Part shown: positions 26,530-35,638 of the stretch, piece after piece
Layout: the number at the start of each line of letters is the position of its first letter
How positions within the stretch are numbered: position 1 is the stretch's first letter
Source of the DNA: JAJCYL01 sp965206015
Lineage (GTDB): Bacteria > Bacteroidota > Bacteroidia > Cytophagales > Cyclobacteriaceae
Assembly: GCA_965206015.1 (NCBI GenBank)
Contig: CBDBIW010000016.1
Location: 1,240,001 to 1,304,000 of the forward strand
Direction: 5' to 3'
DNA: 64,000 nt
Made by a program: the position numbers and the translations under genes
The notes under the pieces: generated by a model
What the model was told of the DNA's origin: nothing
What the model saw: the letters and a program-made list of their open reading frames with translations, nothing else
The model's database searches: none

Positions 26530-28143
26530 ATGAACTTTTCAACACTTGACATAGTTGTTTTTGTCACCTACTGCCTAACGATAGTTGGCATTGGTCTATG
26601 GGTCTCACGGGATAAAGAAGGCCATGAGAAAAACGCCGAGGACTACTTTCTCGCTAGTAAATCTCTGCCGTGGTGGGCAATAGGAGCTTCACTGATTGCT
26701 GCAAATATATCTGCGGAACAATTCATAGGCATGTCGGGATCAGGGTTTGCCAGTGGCCTGGCTATCGCTTCGTACGAGTGGATGGCGGCACTTACTTTGC
26801 TTGTCGTAGGTAAATACTTTCTCCCCATATTTATTGAAAAGGAATTGTACACCATTCCTGAATTTGTTGAAAAAAGATACAGTACACAATTGAAGACCAT
26901 ACTCGCTGTTTTTTGGATTGGCTTATACGTATTCGTAAATCTTAGTTCGGTACTTTACCTGGGAGCTCTTGCACTTGAAACCATCGTGGGAGTTCCTATG
27001 ATATATGGAGTATTTGGGTTGGCTCTCTTTGCGGCAACCTATTCACTTTATGGTGGATTATCGGCAGTTGCATGGACTGATGTGGTACAGGTAGTATTCC
27101 TGATTTTTGGAGGATTGCTTACCACCTACCTGGCCCTTGATACTCTGTCTGACGGTCAAGGGGTAATCGCCGGCTTTAAGCAGGTGGTGGATGCCGTTCC
27201 GGAAAGGTTTCACATGATACTTGATGAATCCAACCCTGAATATACCAATCTTCCAGGCATATGGGTTCTGGTAGGAGGACTTTGGGTTGCAAACTTATAT
27301 TACTGGGGATTTAACCAATACATCATTCAGCGAACTCTTGCGGCAAAATCACTCCAAGAGGCTCAAAAAGGTATTTTAATGGCTGCCTTCCTGAAGCTAG
27401 TTATTCCTTTCATTGTTGTGATACCAGGAATTGCTGCTTACGTGATGGTGAGTAATCCGGAAATCGTTGCACGGTTGGGTGACTTGGGACAGTCTAACAT
27501 ACCAACGGCTGGTCAGTCTGACAAGGCCTACCCTTGGTTACTGCAACTTTTACCTGTGGGATTTAAAGGAATAGCCTTCGCAGCCCTAACCGCAGCTATT
27601 GTCTCTTCTCTCGCCTCAATGCTCAACTCCACCTCGACCATTTTCACAATGGACATCTATAAGCAGTACATCAACAAAGAGGCGAGTGACAAACAAACAG
27701 TCAATATAGGCAGGTTGTCTGCAGGAGTTGCCTTAATAGTTGCTTGCATAATGGCTCCTTTGCTTGGCGGAATCGATCAGGCGTTCCAGTATATTCAGGA
27801 GTATACGGGCATTGTCAGCCCCGGAATACTGGCCGTATTCATGCTTGGTCTTTTCTGGAAGAAAGCAACCAATAAAGGAGCGATTTGGGGAGCCATTTTA
27901 TCCGTCCCAATTGCCATGCTTTTCAAGCTATTTCCCGAAATACCATTTATGAATCAAATGGGGTTGACCTGCCTTCTTGCCATGTTGGTTATTGTAGTTG
28001 TAAGCTACCTTGATGGCAAAGAATCTGGCAGTGAAAAAGGAATAGCCATTAGCGGGGACTTGTTCAAAACCAGCCCATTATTTAGTATTGGTTCATTCGC
28101 TCTTTGCTTGATTTTGGTTGCGCTATATGCTTTATTCTGGTAA
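26530..28143 (+). CDS. Sodium:solute symporter (SSS family, SGLT-like)
   Basis: 537 residues with about 14 hydrophobic segments. Family landmarks: FLASKSLPWWAIGASLIAAN with ISAEQFIGMSG (TM1), YLGALALETI, TYSLYGGLSAVAWTDVVQVV and SSLASMLNSTSTIFTMDIYK (Na2-site serines). The protein imports a sugar or related polyol with Na+ across the inner membrane. Sequence flavour is closest to bacterial SGLT-type sugar carriers. The thioredoxin-like gene starts 28 bp after its stop on the same strand, so they may share a transcript. Confidence 0.93.
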   Translation: MNFSTLDIVVFVTYCLTIVGIGLWVSRDKEGHEKNAEDYFLASKSLPWWAIGASLIAANISAEQFIGMSGSGFASGLAIASYEWMAALTLLVVGKYFLPIFIEKELYTIPEFVEKRYSTQLKTILAVFWIGLYVFVNLSSVLYLGALALETIVGVPMIYGVFGLALFAATYSLYGGLSAVAWTDVVQVVFLIFGGLLTTYLALDTLSDGQGVIAGFKQVVDAVPERFHMILDESNPEYTNLPGIWVLVGGLWVANLYYWGFNQYIIQRTLAAKSLQEAQKGILMAAFLKLVIPFIVVIPGIAAYVMVSNPEIVARLGDLGQSNIPTAGQSDKAYPWLLQLLPVGFKGIAFAALTAAIVSSLASMLNSTSTIFTMDIYKQYINKEASDKQTVNIGRLSAGVALIVACIMAPLLGGIDQAFQYIQEYTGIVSPGILAVFMLGLFWKKATNKGAIWGAILSVPIAMLFKLFPEIPFMNQMGLTCLLAMLVIVVVSYLDGKESGSEKGIAISGDLFKTSPLFSIGSFALCLILVALYALFW

Positions 28144-28171
28144 TAGTTTTGTCAGGAAACTTTAAATATCG

Positions 28172-28543
28172 GTGGATTTTCAAAAGGAAGTAATTGAGAA
28201 AAGCGAGAAACTTCCAGTAGTAGTTGATTTCTGGGCACCCTGGTGTGAACCTTGTAAAGTTTTGGGACCCATCATTGAGGAATTAGCTCAAGTAAACCAA
28301 GAGAATTGGTCATTGGTGAAAGTTAATTCTGACGAACAACCGGATCTTTCAGCACAATATAAAGTCAAAGGAATTCCGGCAGTCAAAATGTTTCATCAGC
28401 GAGAGGTTATTGCCGGGTTTACGGGAGCTTTGCCAAAAGTACACATCGAAAACTGGCTGCAGGAGCATCTCCCTGATGATAGAAAAATTCAGTTAGCAGA
28501 AATCATTAAAAGAGCTGCACCCGGAGAAATAATAACCGAATGA
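28172..28543 (+). CDS. Thioredoxin-like protein
   Basis: 123 residues with GTG start at 28172. The active site is FWAPWCEPCKVLGP (CEPC instead of the usual CGPC), with the conserved cis-proline in KGIPAVKMF. No signal peptide, so it is cytosolic. The C-terminal helix extends slightly beyond a minimal thioredoxin. The Glu in the CxxC loop should raise the redox potential relative to classical thioredoxin. The stop (TGA) overlaps the start of a 41-codon ORF (ATGA), indicating translational coupling. Confidence 0.9.
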   Translation: MDFQKEVIEKSEKLPVVVDFWAPWCEPCKVLGPIIEELAQVNQENWSLVKVNSDEQPDLSAQYKVKGIPAVKMFHQREVIAGFTGALPKVHIENWLQEHLPDDRKIQLAEIIKRAAPGEIITE

Positions 28544-28665
28544 TAAACAAGAGTTTCTGCAACGAAATCCCTCGGAGAGCAACCATTGCATTATTTCATT
28601 GGCTGGATGATAGCCATGAATTAACCAGGGAGTACAGGCGAAAGTTTGATATGGCCCTTTATTAA
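28540..28665 (+). CDS. Small 41-residue protein coupled to thioredoxin gene
   Basis: This ORF, ATG 28540 to TAA 28665, starts MINKSFCNEIPRRATIALFH and ends EYRRKFDMALY. Its ATG overlaps the thioredoxin stop by the ATGA tetranucleotide, and the next gene (FkbM methyltransferase) starts one base after its TAA. The tight packing on both sides suggests a real translated gene. The sequence is amphipathic and basic with one cysteine. I recognise no family. It could be a small regulatory or partner protein; a chance ORF is possible. Confidence 0.55.
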   Translation: MINKSFCNEIPRRATIALFHWLDDSHELTREYRRKFDMALY

Positions 28666-28666
28666 G

Positions 28667-29473
28667 ATGTCTTTTCTCAAAAGGTTCTTCAAAAGAAATT
28701 CCAGAAATCTGCTATTCAAAGCACTATCCCGTTTCGGGCTGGCTATTAATCGGCTCTATGAGAATAGGAATTACAATATTCAAAGTAATGGGGAACTCAA
28801 TCTTCTAAACAAACTTAGAAAGTTCAAACCGCACATCGTCTTTGATGTGGGTGCCAACCTGGGCAACTACTCAAATATCGCTAGACACGAGTTTTCAGAT
28901 GCAGAAATATATGCTTTCGAACCAGTCGAAGAATCTTTTCAACAATTGAATGAATCCACCAAAAACGATACAAGCATTCATTCTTTTCAAATTGGCTTAT
29001 CACAGAAATCGGGTAAAAAAGACTTTTATATATATCAACAAAGCGAGCATAACTCATCCATTGAGATTCAGGGGATGAACCGACAATTAGTCCATCAACT
29101 TGAAGTTGATACCATGAGCGGAGACGAATTCATGCGGGCTAATCATATCGAGATCATTGATTTATTGAAAATTGATGTGGAGGGCACCGAGATGGATGTT
29201 ATTAAGGGGTTCTCAACTGCGTTCAGTGAAAAACGAATCAAGATATGTCAATTTGAATATGGATACGCTAATATCACCAGTCACACATTTTTGTTAGATT
29301 TTTATCAGTTCTTTAATAATTTTGGTTATCGGGTTGGTAAAATATATCCGGAATATGTTGATTTCAGAGATTATCATGTGAAGCAGGAAGATTTTTTAGG
29401 TCCCAATTATCTCGCAGTCGAAGAATCAAACCCAGACTTAATTAATTTGCTTAACAGAAAACGAAGAAAATGA
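28667..29473 (+). CDS. FkbM-family methyltransferase
   Basis: 268 residues from the ATG at 28667. An in-frame start at 28646 would overlap the upstream small ORF and is less likely. The SAM-binding motif I is HIVFDVGANLGNYSNIA, with the acidic loop IYAFEPVEESF and LLKIDVEGTEMDVIKGF, the standard FkbM (Methyltransf_21) layout. Such enzymes O-methylate sugars or small metabolites. A basic, hydrophobic N-terminus (MSFLKRFFKRNSRNLLFKAL) may associate with the membrane. It is packed one base after the 41-aa ORF and five bases before the esterase gene, so a four-gene unit is likely. Confidence 0.9.
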   Translation: MSFLKRFFKRNSRNLLFKALSRFGLAINRLYENRNYNIQSNGELNLLNKLRKFKPHIVFDVGANLGNYSNIARHEFSDAEIYAFEPVEESFQQLNESTKNDTSIHSFQIGLSQKSGKKDFYIYQQSEHNSSIEIQGMNRQLVHQLEVDTMSGDEFMRANHIEIIDLLKIDVEGTEMDVIKGFSTAFSEKRIKICQFEYGYANITSHTFLLDFYQFFNNFGYRVGKIYPEYVDFRDYHVKQEDFLGPNYLAVEESNPDLINLLNRKRRK

Positions 29474-29477
29474 AATT

Positions 29478-30239
29478 ATGAAAAAGCTGTTTTTGGTACC
29501 AATTATTTTTATTTCAAATCTGGCAAATAGTCAGGGCATTTCAGAATTCAGAAAGCAAATATTTGTTAGTGATGATGCTGATTTTCTCAACTACCGGTTG
29601 CTCTATCCTCAGAATTTCTCCACATCAAAAAAATATCCCTTAATCATATTTCTTCATGGAGCCGGTGAAAGAGGTAATGACAACGATGCTCAGTTAGTTC
29701 ATGGCAGCAGCTTGTTTCTTAAGAAATCAAATAGGGAGGAATTTCCGGCTTTTGTAGTTTTTCCGCAATGCCCCGAGAATGGCAGGTGGGCCAACAGTAC
29801 TGATTATCGAGGAGATATCAAGCTTCTGGATGAGCCGGGAGACCAAATGAAGCTTGTATTCGGACTTTTGGATATGCTTAAAGAAACTTTACCTGTTGAC
29901 CAGTCCAGGGTCTACCTTAGTGGTCTTTCGATGGGTGGTTACGGCACACTGGATGCTATCATGCGTAGGCCAAATGAATTTGCTGCGGCAATGCCAATAT
30001 GTGGAGGTGGAGATAATTCAAAAGCCAATACAATTTCCCATATTCCCATTTGGATATTTCATGGGGTAGCTGATTCTGTAGTTCCAGTAGAGCTTTCAAG
30101 AACAATGTATAAAGCCTTACAGCAAGCTGGGAGTAATGTAAAGTATTCTGAATATGCAGGTGTAGACCATAATAGCTGGGATAATGCCTTTGCCGAAAAA
30201 GATTATTTGTCATGGATGTTCAGTCAGGCCCGGAAGTAA
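29478..30239 (+). CDS. Exported alpha/beta-hydrolase (esterase / prolyl-oligopeptidase-like)
   Basis: 253 residues with signal peptide MKKLFLVPIIFISNLANSQG. The fold shows YPLIIFLHGAGERGND (oxyanion HG), the nucleophile elbow YLSGLSMGGYGTLD (Ser), the acid in HGVADSVVPVE and the histidine in YAGVDHNSWDNAF. It belongs with phospholipase/carbohydrate-esterase-like hydrolases of Bacteroidota, probably acting in the periplasm or outside on ester-linked polymers. Starts five bases after the FkbM stop. Confidence 0.88.
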   Translation: MKKLFLVPIIFISNLANSQGISEFRKQIFVSDDADFLNYRLLYPQNFSTSKKYPLIIFLHGAGERGNDNDAQLVHGSSLFLKKSNREEFPAFVVFPQCPENGRWANSTDYRGDIKLLDEPGDQMKLVFGLLDMLKETLPVDQSRVYLSGLSMGGYGTLDAIMRRPNEFAAAMPICGGGDNSKANTISHIPIWIFHGVADSVVPVELSRTMYKALQQAGSNVKYSEYAGVDHNSWDNAFAEKDYLSWMFSQARK

Positions 30240-30260
30240 AGCTAACTTCATTCTTTCCCC

Positions 30261-30737
30261 CTATTTGATCTCACGGAGGATTCTTTCAAAATCGGATCTT
30301 AGATATAGGATTAAAGGTTTGAGACCCGTGTACTGATAACCGTCAATCTGCACCTTCCTGCCATCGACAAAGTTGAATTGAATAAATGGAAACCTGCCAG
30401 CCTTATTTTCATACCATCTTATGTGACATTTGTCAAGATCAGCTAAAAGATACTTCTTTCTGAAACCAAGCCTTGGAGAAGCAATAATATAAGTTCCAGT
30501 CATCGTAATCCTCGAAACCTGCAAAAGGTTAAGGAGTACTGAACTGCCAAATCCAAATGCAGCAAATGTTAACCCAATGACACCATTTTCAAAAGCGAAT
30601 AACTTAGAAAACATTAACCCCGGATCTCCTGCGGCCATCGCATAGAAAATAAATAAGTAAAAGAAAATTACTCCAGTTATTGGCATCTCTGCTTTGCGCA
30701 GGGGATTTTTCTTTCGGATTACGATCGATGAACTCAT
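30261..30737 (-). CDS. Two-span membrane protein of unknown function
   Basis: 158 residues. Two hydrophobic helices (about 20-40 and 52-75) are followed by a soluble C-terminal half with the pattern of a small bPH2-like domain (RLGFRKKYLLADLDKCHIRW, FPFIQFNFVDGRKVQIDGYQ). It is convergent with the esterase gene. No named family is recognised; the layout resembles DUF-type membrane proteins with a PH-like domain. Convincing as a gene because of codon structure, the full-length frame and its membrane pattern. Confidence 0.7.
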   Translation of the reverse strand: MSSSIVIRKKNPLRKAEMPITGVIFFYLFIFYAMAAGDPGLMFSKLFAFENGVIGLTFAAFGFGSSVLLNLLQVSRITMTGTYIIASPRLGFRKKYLLADLDKCHIRWYENKAGRFPFIQFNFVDGRKVQIDGYQYTGLKPLILYLRSDFERILREIK

Positions 30738-30760
30738 CTAACCTCTTTATCTCAAAAGTA

Positions 30761-30794
30761 AAAAAAGATAGCATCCCCTTTCGGGGATGCTATC
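30761..30794 (-). terminator. Perfect 12-bp terminator hairpin, orphaned
   Basis: GATAGCATCCCC and GGGGATGCTATC pair perfectly over 12 bp with a four-base loop. On the minus strand it is followed by a run of seven T residues. It lies upstream of the 30261 gene, so it would terminate a minus-strand transcript arriving from above 30800, where no intact gene remains. Confidence 0.85.
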
Positions 30795-31255
30795 CGAGTA
30801 TTCAATGAGCAAATTAAAAACGATTTATTTAATTATTTTGAATTAGGCACTTAGTAAGTCTTTAAAAGTGGCCTTAGTTTACGTATGGGTACACTTTGAT
30901 CTAAAAATCAATCCTTTCCAAGAGTTTGTCTCAAGCAATATTCGAATTTCTTTTATTTCCATCGTCTCAGGGCAATTTATTACATGCCTAGTTCAATAAT
31001 TATTAATTGTTTTTTTAATTGCATTTTTTTGAAAAGGCTCTCTCAGGGGCCCAATTGGAATTAAATTCTTCTTCTGGTGTAACCTTTACCACACCTTGGT
31101 GTAACCTAACCGAATCAGACAAAAAATTGACCCGGACAGCATGGAGTGACGAAGAGTTGATGATACGAATCAGGGAAAAATGACCTTGACCAATTGGTGT
31201 CATTGTTCGGTCGCTATCAAAAGCCGATGTGCAATTTATTTTTGGGGCTAACATC
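30795..31255. other. Decayed interval without intact gene
   Basis: No supportable gene. A short minus-strand frame (MEIKEIRILLETNSWKGLIF, near 30960) and a plus-strand stretch around 31025-31180 that reads open for about 48 codons look like coding remnants, but I cannot assign them. Confidence 0.4.
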
Positions 31256-31458
31256 AGATGTAGATGACAGGGCCAGTTCTAAAGCAGATTTTAAGCTCTC
31301 TTGCTTGAATGGTGAAATTTATACCGAGTTTCGACGAAAAGAGTGAACAATCACTAAGAAGGATTGGTGGGGGAATGAGAGCAAATGGCAAGACGAATGG
31401 AGGTAATGCCGGGTTTACCATTCATGCGATTAACGGCAATATTTATTTAAGGGGGTAA
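31256..31458 (+). pseudogene. Fragment of a DUF4097-type putative adhesin
   Basis: The plus strand reads DRASSKADFKLSCLNGEIYT, EFR, then after a frameshift RIGGGMRANGKTNGGNAGFT and IHAINGNIYLRG to a TAA near 31458. The paired FKLSxLNGEIYT and IxAINGNIYLR elements are the repeated strands of DUF4097 beta-solenoid proteins. The N-terminus is missing and at least one frameshift is present. Confidence 0.55.
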
Positions 31459-31938
31459 ATGACACTCCCGGTTACAACACTCTTTTTTTGAAGAACCAGG
31501 TGCAAGGAGTATGATATGGTTGCCTGCCGACCCTTATTTATAATTGATAATCAGGGAGTTAAACCTTCACGGATTCATCCAAAAGGGTGAACGTCCCCGA
31601 CAGGTAACCATCTGATTTCCAATGCAAGCCCCTGAAGGTTTGCGGATTCAAGGATATAGCCTCCTGATACTCGCAGAGGATAATGAGGATGTTATCTCAA
31701 TTATCTTAAGGGCCGCTGGATTATGAATTCATCTCGGCTCGATATTATGAGTATGGTGAAGATACGTTCGGTTTCCTTACAGGTTGTTGGTAACAACAAC
31801 AAGATCGAGAGAGCATGAACATGGACGAACCACAAACTAAAAACCCTTCTTTTTTAAAAAAATAAAAGATTAACTTACAAATACTTTGCCCCAATACTTT
31901 AAATGCCACTGCGTTATAGGAATAAAACAAATTTTTTA
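31459..31938. other. Decayed interval upstream of the BspA-like pseudogene
   Basis: About 480 bp without an intact gene. Short plus-strand frames (such as WLPADPLFIIDNQGVKPS near 31522) suggest an eroded secreted protein, but no family is recognised. TACTTTG at 31882-31888, with an A/T-rich upstream flank, may be part of the promoter of the pseudogene that starts at 31939. Confidence 0.4.
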
Positions 31939-33593
31939 TGAAAACTACAAGCTACCCAACACCTGTTAGATGTGCTATTATCCTTTTTCATGCCATCCTG
32001 CTTGCGGGAATGCCCTCTGTTGCACAGACTGCGGCTGACCACTTTGTGCTGAAAATAACAACTAACCCTGACCCCCGATAGCACACAAGACAAATCCTTT
32101 ACCTTCTACACGCAGGATACGAGTTATGACATAGACTGGGACAATGACCAAACTTTTGAGATGACAGGAGTTTCTGGAAACCAGGTGTACACCTTTCCTG
32201 CAGCAGGAGAGCATACCATCAGGTTTAGCAACCTCAATGATATCTATATCGATGATCAAGCAGACGATAAAAAATACACATCCATTGAACAGTGGGAACG
32301 TCTGTTTGGAATGCGGATATGAGTGATGCCTTTATGTGAGTGATGCCTTTAAGGGAGCATCTAACCTGACCATGAACCCGGATGCAGGTACGCCTGACAT
32401 GAGTGCGGTGACGGATATGTCTGAAATGTTCTATGGAGCGACTTCCTTTAATGGTGATATAGGCGGATGGAATACAGAAGCGGTGACGGATATGCCGGGT
32501 ATGTTCGGTGGAGCTGCCCTTTCACCAGCAAACTACGATTCACTATTGACAGGTTGGAATGCACAAAATCTTCAAAAGGGGGTTAATTTTGATGCGGGAG
32601 AATCTAAATACAAATCCAGTGCAGCACACACCGCCAGGGAAAATATGGGAGCTTCTACAGATGATGGAGGACATGACTGGAATATTACTGATGACCGGAG
32701 AGTACAAGCTGACGATGTACCCACCAACATATTTCTTTCTTCTACCAACATTGCAGAAAATGCAGGTGCCAATGCGGAAGTAGGCATGTTGTCAACCAAT
32801 GGAGGGGAAACTGCTTATACCTACACCCTGATAACAGACGGAGACGATACTGACGATGGCGATATTGACAATGGGAGTTTCAATATTTCAGGAACAAGCC
32901 TGAGGCTTACCGCTTCGGCTGACTATGAAACACAAGCTCTCTGTAAGATACGGATAAACGCAAGCGACGGAGCAAATGATTTTACAAAGAATTTTGTCAT
33001 TTCCATAATTGATGCGAATGAAAACGCTCCTGTTTTCACAAGTCCTGAGACTATGGATGTAGCGGAGGGTACAACGGAAGTCATCACCGTTATCGCCACC
33101 GATGCAGATGCAGGGCAGACGGTCACTTTCCATACGAATCTGTCGGGAGCGGATGCGTCTGTGTTTTCCATCACTTCAGCAGGTGTATTGACATTTATCA
33201 CGGCACCAGACTTTGAGAATCCATCAGATACAGGAATGGACAATATCTATGAGGTGGCCGTAACCGCCACAGACGGGCAGACACCTCCAATGACCGCTAC
33301 GCAGGAGTTTACTATCACGGTAACAGCTGCTACTGTCCTGGGGCTTGAAAAAATGACAACGGGCATTACTGTATATCCTAACCCTGCGGGCGCAGTGTTG
33401 CACATCAGCGGCGTGGAAGGAAATACCCGTTATATCTTGTCAAACCTGACGGGGAAAGCCTTAAAAAGAGGCGGCCTGAAAGCAGGCATATCCGATCATG
33501 CGGTGTCTGTTTCTTCGCTGAAAGGGGGCATTTAATTTATTGAAAATAAACACAGGCAGGGGTAGCGTTACCAAAAAAATTGTGAAGGAATAG
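31939..33593 (+). pseudogene. BspA-like (DUF285) cadherin-domain surface protein with T9SS sorting domain, decayed
   Basis: Starts with a signal peptide (MKTTSYPTPVRCAIILFHAI, cleavage after SVAQ). A stop or shift at about 32080 interrupts it. It resumes with SFTFYTQDTSYDIDWDN, then the BspA/DUF285 repeats (AVTDMSEMFYGATSFNGDIG, AVTDMPGMFGGAAL), two cadherin-like domains (VFTSPETMDVAEGTTEV, SGADASVFSITSAGVLTF) and a type A T9SS tail (ITVYPNPAGAVLHISGVEG). A 17-bp tandem duplication near 32323-32356 shifts frame. The tail is broken at LKGGI-stop and then, in another frame, VTKKIVKE. Once an exported, T9SS-sorted adhesin; now inactive. Confidence 0.85.
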
Positions 33594-33607
33594 CGCATAC
33601 ATAAAGT

Positions 33608-33778
33608 AAAACCGTTGCAAGGGGTTTGGCTAATTATACAATTGAGGGAAAATGAGCATAAAAACAAGTATAGACACCTTAAAAACATCGAAAACACAAA
33701 AATTGATGACATTATAAAGCAACAATTCTTCAAAGTATAAATGTGAATTGAAATTGATACCGGTTTTGCAACGGTCTT
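33608..33778. mobile_element. 171-bp MITE, copy 2
   Basis: Nearly identical to the copy at 2429-2600, with a single G-to-A change in the left terminal repeat (AAAACCGTTGCAA) and a few internal differences. Flanked by AAAGT on both sides (33603-33607 and 33779-33783), a perfect 5-bp target duplication. It sits between the BspA-like pseudogene and that gene's apparent terminator. Confidence 0.87.
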
Positions 33779-33809
33779 AAAGTGTAGACCTCAAATTTAT
33801 GCGCATACT

Positions 33810-33844
33810 AAAAGGTGTGGCTGAATAAACAGCCACACCTTTTT
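33810..33844 (+). terminator. Strong terminator, probably of the BspA-like pseudogene
   Basis: AAAGGTGTGGCTG and CAGCCACACCTTT pair perfectly around a six-base loop and are followed by T residues. On the minus strand it would also have a poly-U tail, so it could be bidirectional. Confidence 0.85.
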
Positions 33845-34141
33845 AATGTTATTGTAGAATATCCACTGGAATATACCTGATGTGCAGGGATATTAATTAC
33901 AATAAGATATTGATTATCAGCACTATGTGGAACTTCTATTTCCCCATTATAGTCATGCACCATGCGTAGTATTAGTGTTTTTTTGATGAACCAGAGATAA
34001 AATGACTGACCCTGCTATCTCATATTGGATAACGTTGAGGATTGATAAAGTGCACATACTGATTGAACTTTCAAACACCTTTGGAAATTTCAATGATAAC
34101 TTTAATCCAAGTCTTACACTGAGTGGTTGAATCTACCCATT
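33845..34141. other. Gene-free, possibly eroded coding interval
   Basis: No intact gene. A minus-strand stretch reading DYNGEIEVPHSADNQYLIVI, INIPAHQVYSSGYSTIT (ending near 33850) looks like a C-terminal fragment of an exported protein, but I cannot assign it. Confidence 0.35.
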
Positions 34142-34171
34142 AAAAAAGCACTTACTTTTCTGTAAGTGCTT
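34142..34171 (-). terminator. Terminator of tRNA-Ala
   Basis: AGCACTTAC and GTAAGTGCT form a perfect 9-bp stem. On the minus strand it is followed by six T residues. It lies 10 bases past the tRNA 3' end. Confidence 0.85.
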
Positions 34172-34181
34172 GGTAATCAAG

Positions 34182-34255
34182 TGGAGCCAATGGGAGTCGA
34201 ACCCACGACCTCTTGACTGCCAGTCAAGCACTCTAGCCAACTGAGCTATGGCCCC
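34182..34255 (-). tRNA. tRNA-Ala (GGC anticodon)
   Basis: A 74-nt cloverleaf on the minus strand. The acceptor GGGGCCA pairs with TGGCTCC (one G-T), the D-arm is GCTCAGTTGGCTAGAGT, the anticodon arm CTTGA-CTGGCAG-TCAAG has anticodon GGC, and the T-arm is CGTGG-GTTCGAC-TCCCA-like. The discriminator base is A and CCA is not encoded. A TATATTTG -7-like box lies 13 bases upstream (plus coordinates 34268-34275). Confidence 0.93.
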
Positions 34256-34386
34256 GTCAAAGGAGGGCAAATATAAAATATAATTCAATACCTTGATCCG
34301 GCTTGACATTAAATGTGACATACTGTATTGCTCCTTCCTGGCCTTATTCACAAATTGGTTACTTTTATTATTGCTAATGGCCGAGG

Positions 34387-34830
34387 ATGAGTATTCGTAC
34401 AATTTATTTAGTGACCTTTTTGATGACTTTTATTATTTCCTGTGGCCCTGGAGAAGAAGATTCTGGGCTGCCATGTGAATAGGTGTTTACTGCAGATGAA
34501 ATCAGCGATAACTACCAAATAGATAATTACCAAATAGTTGAGGATTATGATTAAAGTATTCACGAATTGATAGTGTGCGGGAATATCACAATCAGGTTGA
34601 CTTTGGCTGTACAAGAATTTATTTTCGAATTGCTCATAGGTTCTGCGTCAGAAACCATTCCAGAAGGAATGCAATATGAATCCGGTAGTAGTTATGTTCT
34701 TTCATCCAGTACAGGGGGACGTTTCAATGTCAGTCATGTTTATTAACGGAGCAGAAAGTAGTTTGGGTAGTGCAGGCTCCCTTATTGTTCCTACTGTTGG
34801 GCGAAAATCCCTATATGCAGTTTTTTTATG
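34387..34830 (+). pseudogene. Decayed lipoprotein gene
   Basis: The ATG at 34387 opens MSIRTIYLVTFLMTFIISCG, a lipoprotein signal with lipobox IISC-G, followed by an acidic tether and an in-frame stop after 33 codons. Continuation pieces appear in the same or shifted frames (ISDNYQIDNYQIVEDYD, SASETIPEGMQYESGSSYVL, STGGRFNVSHV). No family recognised. It runs into the IS5 remnant. Confidence 0.5.
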
Positions 34831-35638
34831 GGTCTGGATCACTATCAACCTGACCCACTCTTTTCCCCGTCGCTTTTTGTAGAGATGCGAAAAAGGCTGG
34901 GTGATCAGACCTTTGATGAGTTCTCAACCACTATCATGAACATAGCCCATCCTGCTATAGACCAAAACAAGGAGGAGGGTGGTTCAATGGAATCACAACC
35001 AAAGGCAAGTTAAAGATAGATGCCACAGTGGCTGACCAGTACATCACTTATCCCAATGATCCCGGGTTAGTGAACCATGCACACATCAAGGCATGTATAC
35101 CCAAAGGACACATCAATGTGATGATCTGATAGTAAGTATCTCCCAGCCCCATGTACGGCCGGCAGTAAGGGGGAAGCAGGGCAGATCGGTGGAATTCGGA
35201 GCTAAACTGGGGCTTACAGTTATGGACGGGTTTATGAGAAAAGAAACCTTGATCCGGGAGGCTTATAATAAAAGTGGGGATTTGGTAAATCAGACAGAGG
35301 CTTACAAGGTGTTATTCGGTTATTATCCTGAACTCATACAGGCCGATAAGGTTTATGCCACTAACCACAACCGCAAGTGGTGCAAGAAAAATGGAATACG
35401 AATTACCGCCAGTCCAAAAGGAAAACCTGTGCCTCAGTCTGCTTATCAGAAAGCCAAATCCAGAAAAAAGTACACTGAAAGAAATGCCGTTGAGGGCAGG
35501 ATTGGGAATGCCAAACAGGCCTATTCTCTCAATCAAATAAAAGCCAGGCTCAAATCAACTTCGCAAACCTGGATTGCTGCAACCCTCTTTGTCCTCAAGC
35601 TTTCAGGAGCAGCAGCTTTAACCGGCTGGACTTTTTGA
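34819..35638 (+). pseudogene. IS5-family-like transposase, internally deleted and frameshifted
   Basis: The 5' part encodes LFSPSLFVEMRKRLGDQTFD, then KLKIDATVADQYITYPNDPG followed by an internal deletion and shift. The 3' part from 35093 is open and reads IVSISQPHVRPAVRGK, EFGAKLGLTVMDGF, YYPELIQADKVYATNHNRKW and RNAVEGRIGNAKQAYSLN. This order (ATVADQ ... SISQPHVRP ... GYYPE ... VEGR(I/F)G) is that of the large IS5/IS1182-like DDE transposases. Roughly the central 100-plus codons are missing. Terminal repeats not identified. Confidence 0.8.

Noticed and set aside
31015..31254. 79-codon minus-strand ORF
   Set aside because: The plus-strand translation shows longer coding-like stretches with shifts; the minus frame has no recognisable features.
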